Assembly: GCA_040386935.1 (NCBI GenBank)
Contig: JAZKEQ010000047.1
Coordinates: forward strand, 1 to 49,535
Direction: 5' to 3'
Length of the DNA: 49,535 bases
Origin: JABMMZ01 sp040386935
GTDB taxonomy: Bacteria > Bacteroidota > Bacteroidia > NS11-12g > UBA955
Made by a program: the position numbers and the translations under genes. Position 1 is the stretch's first letter. Every line of letters begins with the position of its first letter. The notes below the pieces were generated by a model. That model saw nothing but the letters and a program-made list of their open reading frames with translations, had not been told where the DNA came from and ran no database searches. Shown here piece after piece: positions 1 to 7,872 of this stretch.

Positions 1-1
1 A

Positions 2-1351
2 CAATTGCCAGAAGCTTTTTCAAAACGCATGCAGCAACAACTCGGTGAAGAGTATCCCGCATTCGAGCAAAGCCTTGGAACAGCATCTCCAACATCTGTA
101 AGAATCAATCCTGCTAAATTTAATTTTCCTTTATCTGCCGTAAATGTGTTGTGGTGCGACAAGGCCTATTACCTTGAAGAACGCCCTTTTTTTGTTGCCG
201 ACCCCTTGTGGCATGCCGGTGCTTATTATGTACAGGAGGCCGGTAGTATGGCCATAGAACAAGCTTTTACTAAGATAAAATCTTTGTCAACCGGACCGCT
301 AAAAGTACTGGACATGTGTGCTGCCCCGGGAGGTAAAACGACACATTTGGCTTCCCTGCTAAATGAAGACGATGTACTGGTTGGCAATGAAGTGATTAAA
401 AGTCGCGTATCAGTATTACAAGAAAACACCAGTAAATGGGGATATCCGAATACCATTATCACCAATTCAGATAGCGATGATTTTGCAAAATGTGGTGAAC
501 TATTTGACATTATTTTAGTAGATGCACCATGCAGCGGTGAAGGCTTGTTTAGAAAGGACCCCAATGCTATTTCGGAATGGAGCACTGACAATACCAATAT
601 TTGCACCCTCAGACAAAAACGCATACTGGACAACATGACCCAATGCTTGAAACCGGGAGGATTTTTAATTTACAGCACTTGTACTTACAACCCTGCTGAA
701 AACGAACAACAGGTTGAGCAGCTAACATCAACTCACTATTCCGGTATCCCTTTTTTAATGAAAGATAGACTTGCCGTTTCCCATCAATTTTATCCGCATA
801 TTGACAAAAGTGAAGGTTTTTTTATTGCCCTACTTCAAAAAAAGAATGAGACAGAAACATCTGCTATGCAAGGAAAACCGGTATTCTTAAAAGCATTGAA
901 AGATGCAAGTGCATACAAGAATTATTTAAAAGATGAATATGGTTTTTTTGAATTCAAACAACAGGTCGTAGCACTTTCAGATAATCTCCGTCAATTACAG
1001 GAACAACTATCACCACATGTCTATTGTTACTCAATCGGCATGGCGGTAGCTGATTTGCAAGACAAACTCAACAACCCTTCGCCCTATTTGCCTTTTTATA
1101 CGGCTTGTAACAACGAAGCTTTTGACAGCTACGAAACTGACCATCAACAAGCCATCCATTACCTGGGCAAACAAGCCATTAGCCAGCATTCAGACAAAAA
1201 AGGATTTGCATTGATACAATTCAATGGTGTTAATCTGGGTTTGGGAAAAAGAGCGGGTAACCGCATCAATAATTTATTTCCCAATGAATGGCGATTGAGA
1301 CGCAGCATCCAGCCCTCTGAATTTTTCAGTTTGGAAAGTCGGGTAATTTGA
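2..1351 (+). CDS. NOL1/NOP2/Sun-family rRNA (cytosine-C5) methyltransferase, 5' end cut by window
   Basis: S-adenosylmethionine-dependent methyltransferase predicted to make 5-methylcytosine in rRNA, in the RsmB/RsmF family. The SAM-binding motif is VLDMCAAPGGKTTHLAS near residue 100. Both family cysteines are visible, in DAPCSGEGLFRKD and in YSTCTYNPAENE. The C-terminal 100 residues form the PUA-like tail usual in Bacteroidota members, ending in a KRxGNRxNNxxPxEWR signature. The frame is open to the left edge (CAA TTG CCA reads Q-L-P). Family members usually start two or three residues before this, so only the first few codons should be missing and the TTG at position 5 is probably internal. 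The substrate base cannot be told from sequence. Confidence 0.93.
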   Translation, partial: QLPEAFSKRMQQQLGEEYPAFEQSLGTASPTSVRINPAKFNFPLSAVNVLWCDKAYYLEERPFFVADPLWHAGAYYVQEAGSMAIEQAFTKIKSLSTGPLKVLDMCAAPGGKTTHLASLLNEDDVLVGNEVIKSRVSVLQENTSKWGYPNTIITNSDSDDFAKCGELFDIILVDAPCSGEGLFRKDPNAISEWSTDNTNICTLRQKRILDNMTQCLKPGGFLIYSTCTYNPAENEQQVEQLTSTHYSGIPFLMKDRLAVSHQFYPHIDKSEGFFIALLQKKNETETSAMQGKPVFLKALKDASAYKNYLKDEYGFFEFKQQVVALSDNLRQLQEQLSPHVYCYSIGMAVADLQDKLNNPSPYLPFYTACNNEAFDSYETDHQQAIHYLGKQAISQHSDKKGFALIQFNGVNLGLGKRAGNRINNLFPNEWRLRRSIQPSEFFSLESRVI

Positions 1352-1359
1352 TACCTTTG
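1352..1359 (+). promoter_or_regulatory. -7 box TACCTTTG for the GT2 gene
   Basis: Perfect match to the Bacteroidota -7 consensus TAnnTTTG, overlapping the stop region of the upstream gene. A TTTG at 1330-1333 is a possible -33 element with an 18-nt spacer, slightly short of the usual 19-23. Only 7 nt separate the box from the ATG at 1367, so the transcript would have almost no leader. Confidence 0.6.
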
Positions 1360-1366
1360 TCAGGGG

Positions 1367-2296
1367 ATGCATTCAAAAACACTCACAGTAATTACCTATT
1401 ACCACGCCAATGAGAAATTGCTCAGCAGGTGTATCAAAGGTTTGGTGCAACAGACGTTCCAGGACTTCAACTGGTTACTATTGGCCCATACACCAATTAC
1501 AGAAACAATCGAACATCCTTACACAGAAATACTATTACCAACAAGTGTTACAAATAAATCAGAAGCATATAATTACATTTTGCCAAAGATTGATACGGTT
1601 TACATTGCCTATAACGATGGTGACGACACCTCACTCCCTCACCGTTTTGAGGACCAGATCAATTACCTCGACATCCATACAGAGATCAGCATTTGTTCGG
1701 GTGCATGTGTTGTAAATGACGACCAGCCCGGTTGGCCCATATACAGCGACCACGATGATATTGTTGCTTTTTTATTGCTCAATAATCCCGTAGTAAATCC
1801 TGCAGTGATGATGCGCAACTTAAAAGGCGTATGGGGGCAGACGATCGCTTATAACCCTGCATATATTCGTGCACAGGACTACGACTTTTGGTTTCAGTGC
1901 ATGAAAAACAAATTACTATTCCATGGCATCAATCATCCTTTGATATCATACTATGTCCCGGAGCATCGCCCTGAGAACGACACCCAGGAAGACTTTGCAA
2001 TTACCATCCGTCAACACATATGGCAACAAGCAGGTATATCAATTCATCCAAACTTTAGAGAGGCTTTCAATGATTTTTGTATTATCAGAAAAATGCCTGA
2101 AAAGACATTGCTGCAATTAATGAATCACTTGAAGAAAAAGCATTTTAAAAAACCATTTCAGAATGGGAACCTCATTATTTCAAACTACCTAAACACCTAT
2201 ATCACTAATCATCAAATGCGGGAGAATGAGTTATTATTAAATTATGTGAGTTTATTTCGCAAAGGGTATTTATTGAGACAAGTACTGGAAAAATAG
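1367..2296 (+). CDS. Glycosyltransferase family 2 (GT-A fold)
   Basis: Predicted cytosolic nucleotide-sugar-dependent glycosyltransferase. The N-terminus TLTVITYYHANEKLLSRCI is the first beta strand of a GT-A fold. An acidic metal/nucleotide motif, NDGDDTSLPHRFE, lies near residue 85. A second motif, AQDYDFWFQC, near residue 170 matches the acceptor/catalytic ED-like region. No transmembrane segment is seen. The start follows directly on the methyltransferase gene with its own promoter box. The acceptor is unknown; surface glycan or LPS decoration is likely by analogy. It ends 3 nt before the convergent gene at 2300. Confidence 0.85.
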   Translation: MHSKTLTVITYYHANEKLLSRCIKGLVQQTFQDFNWLLLAHTPITETIEHPYTEILLPTSVTNKSEAYNYILPKIDTVYIAYNDGDDTSLPHRFEDQINYLDIHTEISICSGACVVNDDQPGWPIYSDHDDIVAFLLLNNPVVNPAVMMRNLKGVWGQTIAYNPAYIRAQDYDFWFQCMKNKLLFHGINHPLISYYVPEHRPENDTQEDFAITIRQHIWQQAGISIHPNFREAFNDFCIIRKMPEKTLLQLMNHLKKKHFKKPFQNGNLIISNYLNTYITNHQMRENELLLNYVSLFRKGYLLRQVLEK

Positions 2297-2299
2297 TCG

Positions 2300-3340
2300 T
2301 TATACATTTTCTTCCGGTTGTTTCTCTACTATTTTCTTTTTATTTCGCAATCTACGCAAAGCCACGGCTGCTATAACAACCGGCACCGACAACCACCAAG
2401 CCCAATGCGTTTTTTTGTTTTTTTTCTTACTCAGATACTCCGCCTTATCCTTTTTAAATTTTGAATGAAAAAGTGAATCTTCTTTCTTTTTTAAAAGTGT
2501 ATCTTCTAAAGTTGGCTGACTATTGCCAAGTGTTACACATATATTTTCAGGGTTAAAAACAATTGGCTTTATTTCCCATTTCTTTTCCCATTCAATTATC
2601 GATGGAATGCCGCCATAGGTAATTTCAGGAAATATCGGCTTCGCATTAATACTGTAGGTCCACACATTGTTTGAACACATGAAATTGAGGCTGCGGGAAT
2701 CCATAAAATAACTCTGGCAATAGCCAAATTTCACAATCTCGATATCCTCAAAAGTATAAATTGTATCAGCAGTAAACAATTCAATTTTTAAAGAATCATT
2801 GTTGTATTTCCTTGGCAATGAAAAATTATAAATATCAGTAGTACGCATATCTATCTCCATACTAAAAGTATCAACTGTAAATTTCAATTTAACCACTTTG
2901 AGTTTCGCACTATCGGGTTGATAAAGATTTCCTTTTACAACGATGTTTGGTTGATTAATGAAAATTTGTGATGACGGCTGCTCTTGAATGATGGTATCTC
3001 CGACCATTCTATTGACAGTATCCTGTGCCATTGCTTTTTTGGGCAAAAAATAAGACAGAAAAACACTTGCCAATGCGCCTCGTCTCAAAAATTTTACAAA
3101 TGCATTTTGATGGGTATATACAGGTATATCGCGATTGAGCTGATGGTTATAAAAACGACCACAAGCATTTGATTTATTTTGGAGGTACTGAATAATAGCT
3201 GAATCAGACATGGCCGTAAAGTCCATGACTGTTTTAGCGCATTTATCGCAGTGCCTACCCTTTTCATTGGGCGACATGGCTTCCCAATTTTCATGGCAAG
3301 GTTCGGGTACCTTGATTTGTATTGATTTTGGTTGACGCAA
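2300..3340 (-). CDS. Membrane-anchored protein with Cys-rich N-terminal motif, function unknown
   Basis: 346 residues. The first 60 residues carry a pattern recurring in Bacteroidota proteins: PCHENWEAM, then GRHCDKCAKTVMDFT, and a fourth Cys near residue 60. The CxxC and spaced Cys/His suggest metal binding (inference). A hydrophobic stretch lies near residues 90-105, a beta-rich middle follows, and a second hydrophobic segment (WAWWLSVPVVIAAVAL) sits near the C-terminus before a basic tail. The start is a TTG; no ATG lies nearby and the family N-terminus fits this codon. A 7-bp tandem repeat (3354-3408) sits 13 nt upstream of the start. No catalytic motif is recognised. Confidence 0.75.
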   Translation of the reverse strand: MRQPKSIQIKVPEPCHENWEAMSPNEKGRHCDKCAKTVMDFTAMSDSAIIQYLQNKSNACGRFYNHQLNRDIPVYTHQNAFVKFLRRGALASVFLSYFLPKKAMAQDTVNRMVGDTIIQEQPSSQIFINQPNIVVKGNLYQPDSAKLKVVKLKFTVDTFSMEIDMRTTDIYNFSLPRKYNNDSLKIELFTADTIYTFEDIEIVKFGYCQSYFMDSRSLNFMCSNNVWTYSINAKPIFPEITYGGIPSIIEWEKKWEIKPIVFNPENICVTLGNSQPTLEDTLLKKKEDSLFHSKFKKDKAEYLSKKKNKKTHWAWWLSVPVVIAAVALRRLRNKKKIVEKQPEENV

Positions 3341-3353
3341 TGCTGGTTGCTTG

Positions 3354-3408
3354 TTATTGGTTATTGGTTATTGGTTATTGGTTATTGGTTATTGGTTATT
3401 GGTTATTA
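3354..3408. repeat. Heptamer tandem array (TTATTGG)7 plus partial unit
   Basis: Seven perfect copies of TTATTGG (3354-3402) followed by TTATTA. The array occupies the place where the promoter or 5' UTR of the minus-strand gene at 3340 would be. On the minus strand the unit reads CCAATAA, which places stops in every frame, so it is not translated through. Copy number should be prone to slippage. A related octamer array occurs at 13263-13310. Confidence 0.95.
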
Positions 3409-3517
3409 GAATTCTTTAACGACTAATTCCTTACTCATCAATCCTAACCCCGATTAAAGACTAGATACTTTTATATTGCAAAAGGTAAATGGAATGACAA
3501 AAAAATGACAATAGTTG

Positions 3518-4087
3518 TTATTTTTTCCGGATTCTAAATCTTCCATTTGCTAAAATAACAGCATCCGGACCAAATGAATTTGTATTCATTTCTGCTGTGA
3601 AAGTTAGTGTTGTAAAATCGATACTATTTTCAATTTTAATAAAATTATCAGGTATTTTTTTAATAGCCCTGTATTTTTTCAGACTCCCTTTTTTATAGAG
3701 ATCAATCTCAACTATCGCTAAAAAAGTATCCGTATTTAACAACAATGAATTTGTATAAAATATTCCATCATCAAAAACTGACTTTTGCGTTTCTTTATAG
3801 CGATTGCGATAAACTGTCAAAGTACTCAGAATCTGGTCTGATTCTTTATCATACAAATTGAAAGACCATCCGCGATATGCGCCTTTTAGGGTATCGGACA
3901 ACTCAGCTTCGAGAGAATATTTAGCACTATAGCCCTTATAACTATAAATGAACTGACGATCAGCACTATTCTCACTGCCTATATCATATTGATTTTGTTC
4001 AGCAACAATATTGGAATCATTATCTTTCCGACAAGCTGTCGCTAAAAATAAGCACAACATCACTATTACTATTGAATTAAAACGCAT
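3518..4087 (-). CDS. Predicted lipoprotein, function unknown (third gene of the M48 operon)
   Basis: 189 residues with a signal peptide and lipobox LATAC (Cys 19), followed by a polar linker RKDNDSN. The remainder is predicted beta-rich with many aromatic and charged residues. No family is recognised. Its start codon lies inside the last codons of the upstream barrel gene (11-bp overlap), so it is very likely co-transcribed and translationally coupled. Export to the periplasm or cell surface is inferred from the lipobox. Confidence 0.8.
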   Translation of the reverse strand: MRFNSIVIVMLCLFLATACRKDNDSNIVAEQNQYDIGSENSADRQFIYSYKGYSAKYSLEAELSDTLKGAYRGWSFNLYDKESDQILSTLTVYRNRYKETQKSVFDDGIFYTNSLLLNTDTFLAIVEIDLYKKGSLKKYRAIKKIPDNFIKIENSIDFTTLTFTAEMNTNSFGPDAVILANGRFRIRKK

Positions 4088-4835
4088 AGCTACAATTAAG
4101 ATTAAGCGTTACCATCATATTATTTTTTAGGGTATTTTCTGCTATATCCTTAAATCTATCATTCAGACTGCCTGTGCTATCATACCGCTTTCCAAACTGA
4201 TGCAAATAGGCTAATGAGTAGCTAAAAACAAGGCGATCTGTCATAAATCTGACTGCTTTACCGTATTCCAATCCAAAATGATATTTTGGGAAGTAGAGAT
4301 ATTGCTTTTCTGTAACAACGTAATTTTTTTTGAGCACTCCATAGTATTGCGTATAACTGAATTTATAATCTTCATAAATAGCAATCCGATTAATTGAAAA
4401 CCCACCTTTAAAATTGATAAAGCGACCAAGTGGAACAGTTGCAAATTTTGTCTTGAAATATTTAAAATTTACCATGAATGCTGCCATCCTTACACTTACA
4501 TTTCCTTGTCCATTATTTACTTTCCGTGATTCACCATTATAGTCGATGTGATAGGGGTAATTTTTACCATCATTACTAAATTCATCTTTAACCCTGTAAT
4601 GATTGGAAATAACGCCTATGCCCAGCATATATTTTTTATTGACTATTCTTTCATATTGCAAGCCATTGATAAATGGGATTGAAGAAAGTCCTTTTTCGAA
4701 ATACAATTGTGAAATTGGCAAATGGTAGGTTAAACCAATCATATTTTTCTTTCCCATATAATATGAATATTTCTGGGCATATAAGCCTGTATTCAACAAA
4801 ACGGCAAGCCCAACAATTAAAAATATTTTATTCAT
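4077..4835 (-). CDS. Predicted outer-membrane beta-barrel protein
   Basis: 252 residues. Signal peptide MNKIFLIVGLAVLLNTGLYAQ with probable cleavage after YAQ, then alternating aromatic/polar strands (MIGLTYHLPIS, MLGIGVISNHYRV, MAAFMVNFKYF). It ends in MVTLNLNCSYAF, a terminal phenylalanine typical of Bam-inserted barrels. The start overlaps the protease gene by 8 bp (ATGAATAA). No specific porin family is recognised. Context suggests a partner of the M48 protease and lipoprotein, perhaps as a surface complex (inference). Confidence 0.8.
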   Translation of the reverse strand: MNKIFLIVGLAVLLNTGLYAQKYSYYMGKKNMIGLTYHLPISQLYFEKGLSSIPFINGLQYERIVNKKYMLGIGVISNHYRVKDEFSNDGKNYPYHIDYNGESRKVNNGQGNVSVRMAAFMVNFKYFKTKFATVPLGRFINFKGGFSINRIAIYEDYKFSYTQYYGVLKKNYVVTEKQYLYFPKYHFGLEYGKAVRFMTDRLVFSYSLAYLHQFGKRYDSTGSLNDRFKDIAENTLKNNMMVTLNLNCSYAF

Positions 4836-7005
4836 TTATTCCGTACTTTAATTTTAAGGCATTAATCTTATCAGGCTTTTGCTTAACATGATCTATGATA
4901 TCATAAAGCAATGTTCTTATTTGTGCACCTTCAGGATCTACCTTTTTTAATTCTTTAAAATAATACCCTTGTACTTTTCCTGTTTTTAAATCCAGACAAA
5001 GAAATTGTAACGTAGTAACACTATACTCCTTAACAAGCCTAAAAAAGCAGATAGAGCCAACTTCATTGCTAATATCAGTTATAATAGCTTGATTAAAAGG
5101 CATTATTCCTGCATTTATATCAGAGAATTGCTCATTCGACCAGTTAATCAATGATTGATACCTATTGAAACTATCTGTATCATTAATCTGCAGACTCAAT
5201 TGTCCGGGCAATTCATATTTAAGTGATACCTGATTGGCATACTTTGTAATATTTGACAACAAGGTATTTTCTATTTCAATTTCTTTTATAGGCCCAATTT
5301 TGCGATCTCTTATTTTGAAAATATAATAAAATGTATCTGCTTCTACATACCTGTGATTATAACTAGTAAAACCCGGTGTAATAAAGTAAGCTTTGTCAAC
5401 ACCCAATGCAAGACCATACTTATGAATAATTTTATATCTTTCTTTTAAATATAATTCATATTGAAAATCTGATTTACGTTTTACCATACTATCCCTTAAT
5501 TCCTCAGATCTAAAACAGCTAGATTTAAATTCAGCATCATTCTTAAAATCCGAAAAAGCATAATTATAATAGCTGTTAATTTTCAATTTTTCTGATTGTC
5601 TGATCTTATCATATTTAGAGAGTGAATCTATAGAACCGGAGCCCCTTGAATTAGTAGAGACTGTATCAGCTGCTATATCCGCAATGTTTAACTTATAGGT
5701 GTAAAATAAATCAAACATGAGATTATCAAACCTTTTCTTAAAAAAAGGCTCATGGTTTTGTTTATTCATTTCAAAAAGTTTTTTTGCTGCTAAAACACTT
5801 AATTCAACAGGTGGTATTTCATCAAATAAAAAATGAACAGATTGAGACTCTCCCTCTATGAGCTCCCACTTTTTGAATTTTGTATTTACAATTTTACTTT
5901 TTGACAATTCACTCTTTTCTTTAACAACAGCATACACTGATGTTTTTTTCTTAGCTAAGTTATATAAAGCCGCTCCAATGATTTTATCACTAAAAATGCT
6001 TCTACCATATAATTTTTCTATAAGATATCCCAGATAAAATGCTTCTTCGTAATTGCCATCCTGCATCTGTATAATTGACACTTCGAATCGCGCCATTTTT
6101 CTTACCACGTCAAATGCCTTTTCTGAATCAATGAAATTCAGGGTCCCATTGGCATTTTCAGCAGCCAATATTCTTACAATAAGCGCTTTTCTTGTACCAA
6201 TTTGGGGATGAGTAATTGCATACTGTTCCCCGGGATTTGTATTAATTGCTTTTGTAACATTTAACAGATATTGTGAAGGAAAATTGTATGATTTATCACT
6301 TAAAAATTGTCTTTTAAATTTCAAATCATCAAAGGGTAAATAACCATATTTTAAAATATCGAAAACCCTTTCAATCCCTTTAGGATTATAGGGCGATTTT
6401 AAAAATAAACTTAAACCTGATTTATCAGCATCATACTCTTGCTCAACTTTATAAGCTGTAAGAAATGTATATTTTACATCATTATTAAGGCTTTTGGCTT
6501 TGCCAGTAATCAATTCCTCCTGTTTATCAGCATAATCAAAATGATGTTTTAGTTTAAAGTGAGATGCTTCATGACAAATAATAAGGGCGAGTTGTGCTTC
6601 ATTTTCTAACTGAGCCAACAGACCCATATTGATAAAAATAATTCCCCTATCCAGACATTGAGCATTTACTTCTGAATTCCTCAGGACATAAAATCGCAGT
6701 TGTTTTCTTAATTCCGGATCACTTTTAAGTGCAGAATCAGCTACTTTATTTACATAGCTGGTTAAATGATCCCCATAAAGTAAGCGCCCGTTATTTAAAA
6801 TTGTATTTAAAGCATATGTAGTTGCGTCATACTGTTTTGCATGTGAAACAATATCAGAGTTAATTGAGGGTTTAAGCTGTTTTTGAGAAAAATCTACAGG
6901 TACGGCCCCCTTACATATTAAGGCTTCATATTTATTAAAATCTATCTCTTGTGAAAAGAGCGAAAAGGTAAATGCAAGTGAGGCTAAAATTGAAAGTCTT
7001 TTCAT
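4828..7005 (-). CDS. M48-family zinc metalloprotease, periplasmic, with long C-terminal extension
   Basis: 725 residues with signal peptide MKRLSILASLAFTFSLFSQ. The zinc motif HEASH lies at residues 145-149, and the third ligand is probably Glu190 in EQEYDADKSG, as in M48 peptidases. The catalytic part covers about residues 60-330. The remaining 400 residues are unlike ordinary M48 or BepA proteins and lack obvious TPRs. First gene of an overlapping minus-strand operon with a barrel protein and a lipoprotein. BepA-like outer-membrane quality control is one possible role, but the extension and neighbours are distinct, so this is inference. Confidence 0.85.
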   Translation of the reverse strand: MKRLSILASLAFTFSLFSQEIDFNKYEALICKGAVPVDFSQKQLKPSINSDIVSHAKQYDATTYALNTILNNGRLLYGDHLTSYVNKVADSALKSDPELRKQLRFYVLRNSEVNAQCLDRGIIFINMGLLAQLENEAQLALIICHEASHFKLKHHFDYADKQEELITGKAKSLNNDVKYTFLTAYKVEQEYDADKSGLSLFLKSPYNPKGIERVFDILKYGYLPFDDLKFKRQFLSDKSYNFPSQYLLNVTKAINTNPGEQYAITHPQIGTRKALIVRILAAENANGTLNFIDSEKAFDVVRKMARFEVSIIQMQDGNYEEAFYLGYLIEKLYGRSIFSDKIIGAALYNLAKKKTSVYAVVKEKSELSKSKIVNTKFKKWELIEGESQSVHFLFDEIPPVELSVLAAKKLFEMNKQNHEPFFKKRFDNLMFDLFYTYKLNIADIAADTVSTNSRGSGSIDSLSKYDKIRQSEKLKINSYYNYAFSDFKNDAEFKSSCFRSEELRDSMVKRKSDFQYELYLKERYKIIHKYGLALGVDKAYFITPGFTSYNHRYVEADTFYYIFKIRDRKIGPIKEIEIENTLLSNITKYANQVSLKYELPGQLSLQINDTDSFNRYQSLINWSNEQFSDINAGIMPFNQAIITDISNEVGSICFFRLVKEYSVTTLQFLCLDLKTGKVQGYYFKELKKVDPEGAQIRTLLYDIIDHVKQKPDKINALKLKYGINE

Positions 7006-7019
7006 TATTTGCTAGATGA

Positions 7020-7027
7020 CAAAAATA
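7020..7027 (-). promoter_or_regulatory. -7 box TATTTTTG for the M48 operon
   Basis: Reads TATTTTTG on the minus strand, preceded at an 18-nt spacing by TTTG. This is the Bacteroidota -33/-7 arrangement. It lies 14 nt before the ATG at 7005. Confidence 0.65.
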
Positions 7028-7094
7028 TAAAAAATTGGCAGAACGCAAATTTTTTAATTTGGCCAAATAAAAAATAATTTTAATGTTTTAAAAC

Positions 7095-7718
7095 TTACCA
7101 GTTGATAATGTGCACGCGTTGTGCATTGGGCAATACCTGTTCCAGCGTATCACCACTTACCGCATCGATAGAATCGCGGCTTTCTCCAAATGTTCTAATA
7201 GAAATTGTTTTATCATTCAGTTTTGTAAACTGATACATCGGACGCTCTATGCACTGATAGGTCAACCCGTTATACTTCTCAGTCCACTGATCGTTGTATG
7301 TAAACAACCTGAGATTGTCCCAGCAACTTTCACTTCCTTGCTGTAATACCAATACTTCATGCTTACCGTCACCATTCAAATCACCGGCATCTGTTAATTG
7401 CAGTTCCTCAACAAACTGACTGAGTGATAATTTAGGAAAACAGGTAAAAAAAACTTCCGTTGTGTGGCGTTTATGATTTACAATAGCTCTTGCTGTATCG
7501 CGAATGCCATCGTTGTTTAAATCGTTGTAGAGGGTAAAAATAACTTCAGAAGAATCCTTTTGTTTACCACCCTTGTGTCGTTTAACACCAAAATTCTCAT
7601 CACCGTTCAGCCACTCATCGGCATCGCCAATGGGATAATTGGCAAATGGCGCTTTTTTATCACCTTGCCTGCAGGATGCCAGCAAAATGAAACAGAGAGA
7701 GTATAAACTGATACGCAT
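7095..7718 (-). CDS. Predicted lipoprotein with DxNxDG calcium-binding-like motifs
   Basis: 207 residues starting at the ATG at 7718: MRISLYSLCFILLASC, a signal peptide ending in a lipobox. The frame is open further upstream, but that part would run through the -7 box at 7730-7737, so the inner ATG is preferred. Two motifs, DLNNDGIRD and DLNGDGKHE, resemble the Asp-rich loops of FG-GAP/VCBS or dockerin-like calcium sites and lie in a probable propeller-like beta domain. Function unknown; export to the envelope is inferred. Confidence 0.78.
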   Translation of the reverse strand: MRISLYSLCFILLASCRQGDKKAPFANYPIGDADEWLNGDENFGVKRHKGGKQKDSSEVIFTLYNDLNNDGIRDTARAIVNHKRHTTEVFFTCFPKLSLSQFVEELQLTDAGDLNGDGKHEVLVLQQGSESCWDNLRLFTYNDQWTEKYNGLTYQCIERPMYQFTKLNDKTISIRTFGESRDSIDAVSGDTLEQVLPNAQRVHIINW

Positions 7719-7729
7719 GGATTTAATCG

Positions 7730-7737
7730 CAAAATTA
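7730..7737 (-). promoter_or_regulatory. -7 box TAATTTTG for the lipoprotein at 7718
   Basis: Perfect TAnnTTTG on the minus strand, 11 nt before the ATG at 7718. Its presence inside the longer open frame decides the start codon. Confidence 0.6.
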
Positions 7738-7859
7738 GAATAGATTACTGATAATTCAAAATTAAATCGAAAAAAATTGAGTGGTATAAGGAGATTGATC
7801 CAATTTTGTGGCATAAAATTTCCTTTCCGACTTCATTTTCATTAACCCCTTACAATGCT

Positions 7860-7867
7860 TACCTTTG
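7860..7867 (+). promoter_or_regulatory. -7 box TACCTTTG for prfC
   Basis: Perfect TAnnTTTG, 5 nt before a GTG at 7873. It lies downstream of the ATG at 7855, which argues against that ATG as the translated start. No good -33 element is visible. Confidence 0.5.
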
Positions 7868-7872
7868 CACCC

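Noticed and set aside
3354..3408. Tandem repeats as a CRISPR array
   Set aside because: Units are 7 bp with no spacers; the same applies to the octamer array at 13263-13310.
7719..7814. N-terminal extension of the lipoprotein at 7095-7718
   Set aside because: It reads through a TAnnTTTG box, and only the ATG at 7718 gives a lipoprotein signal.
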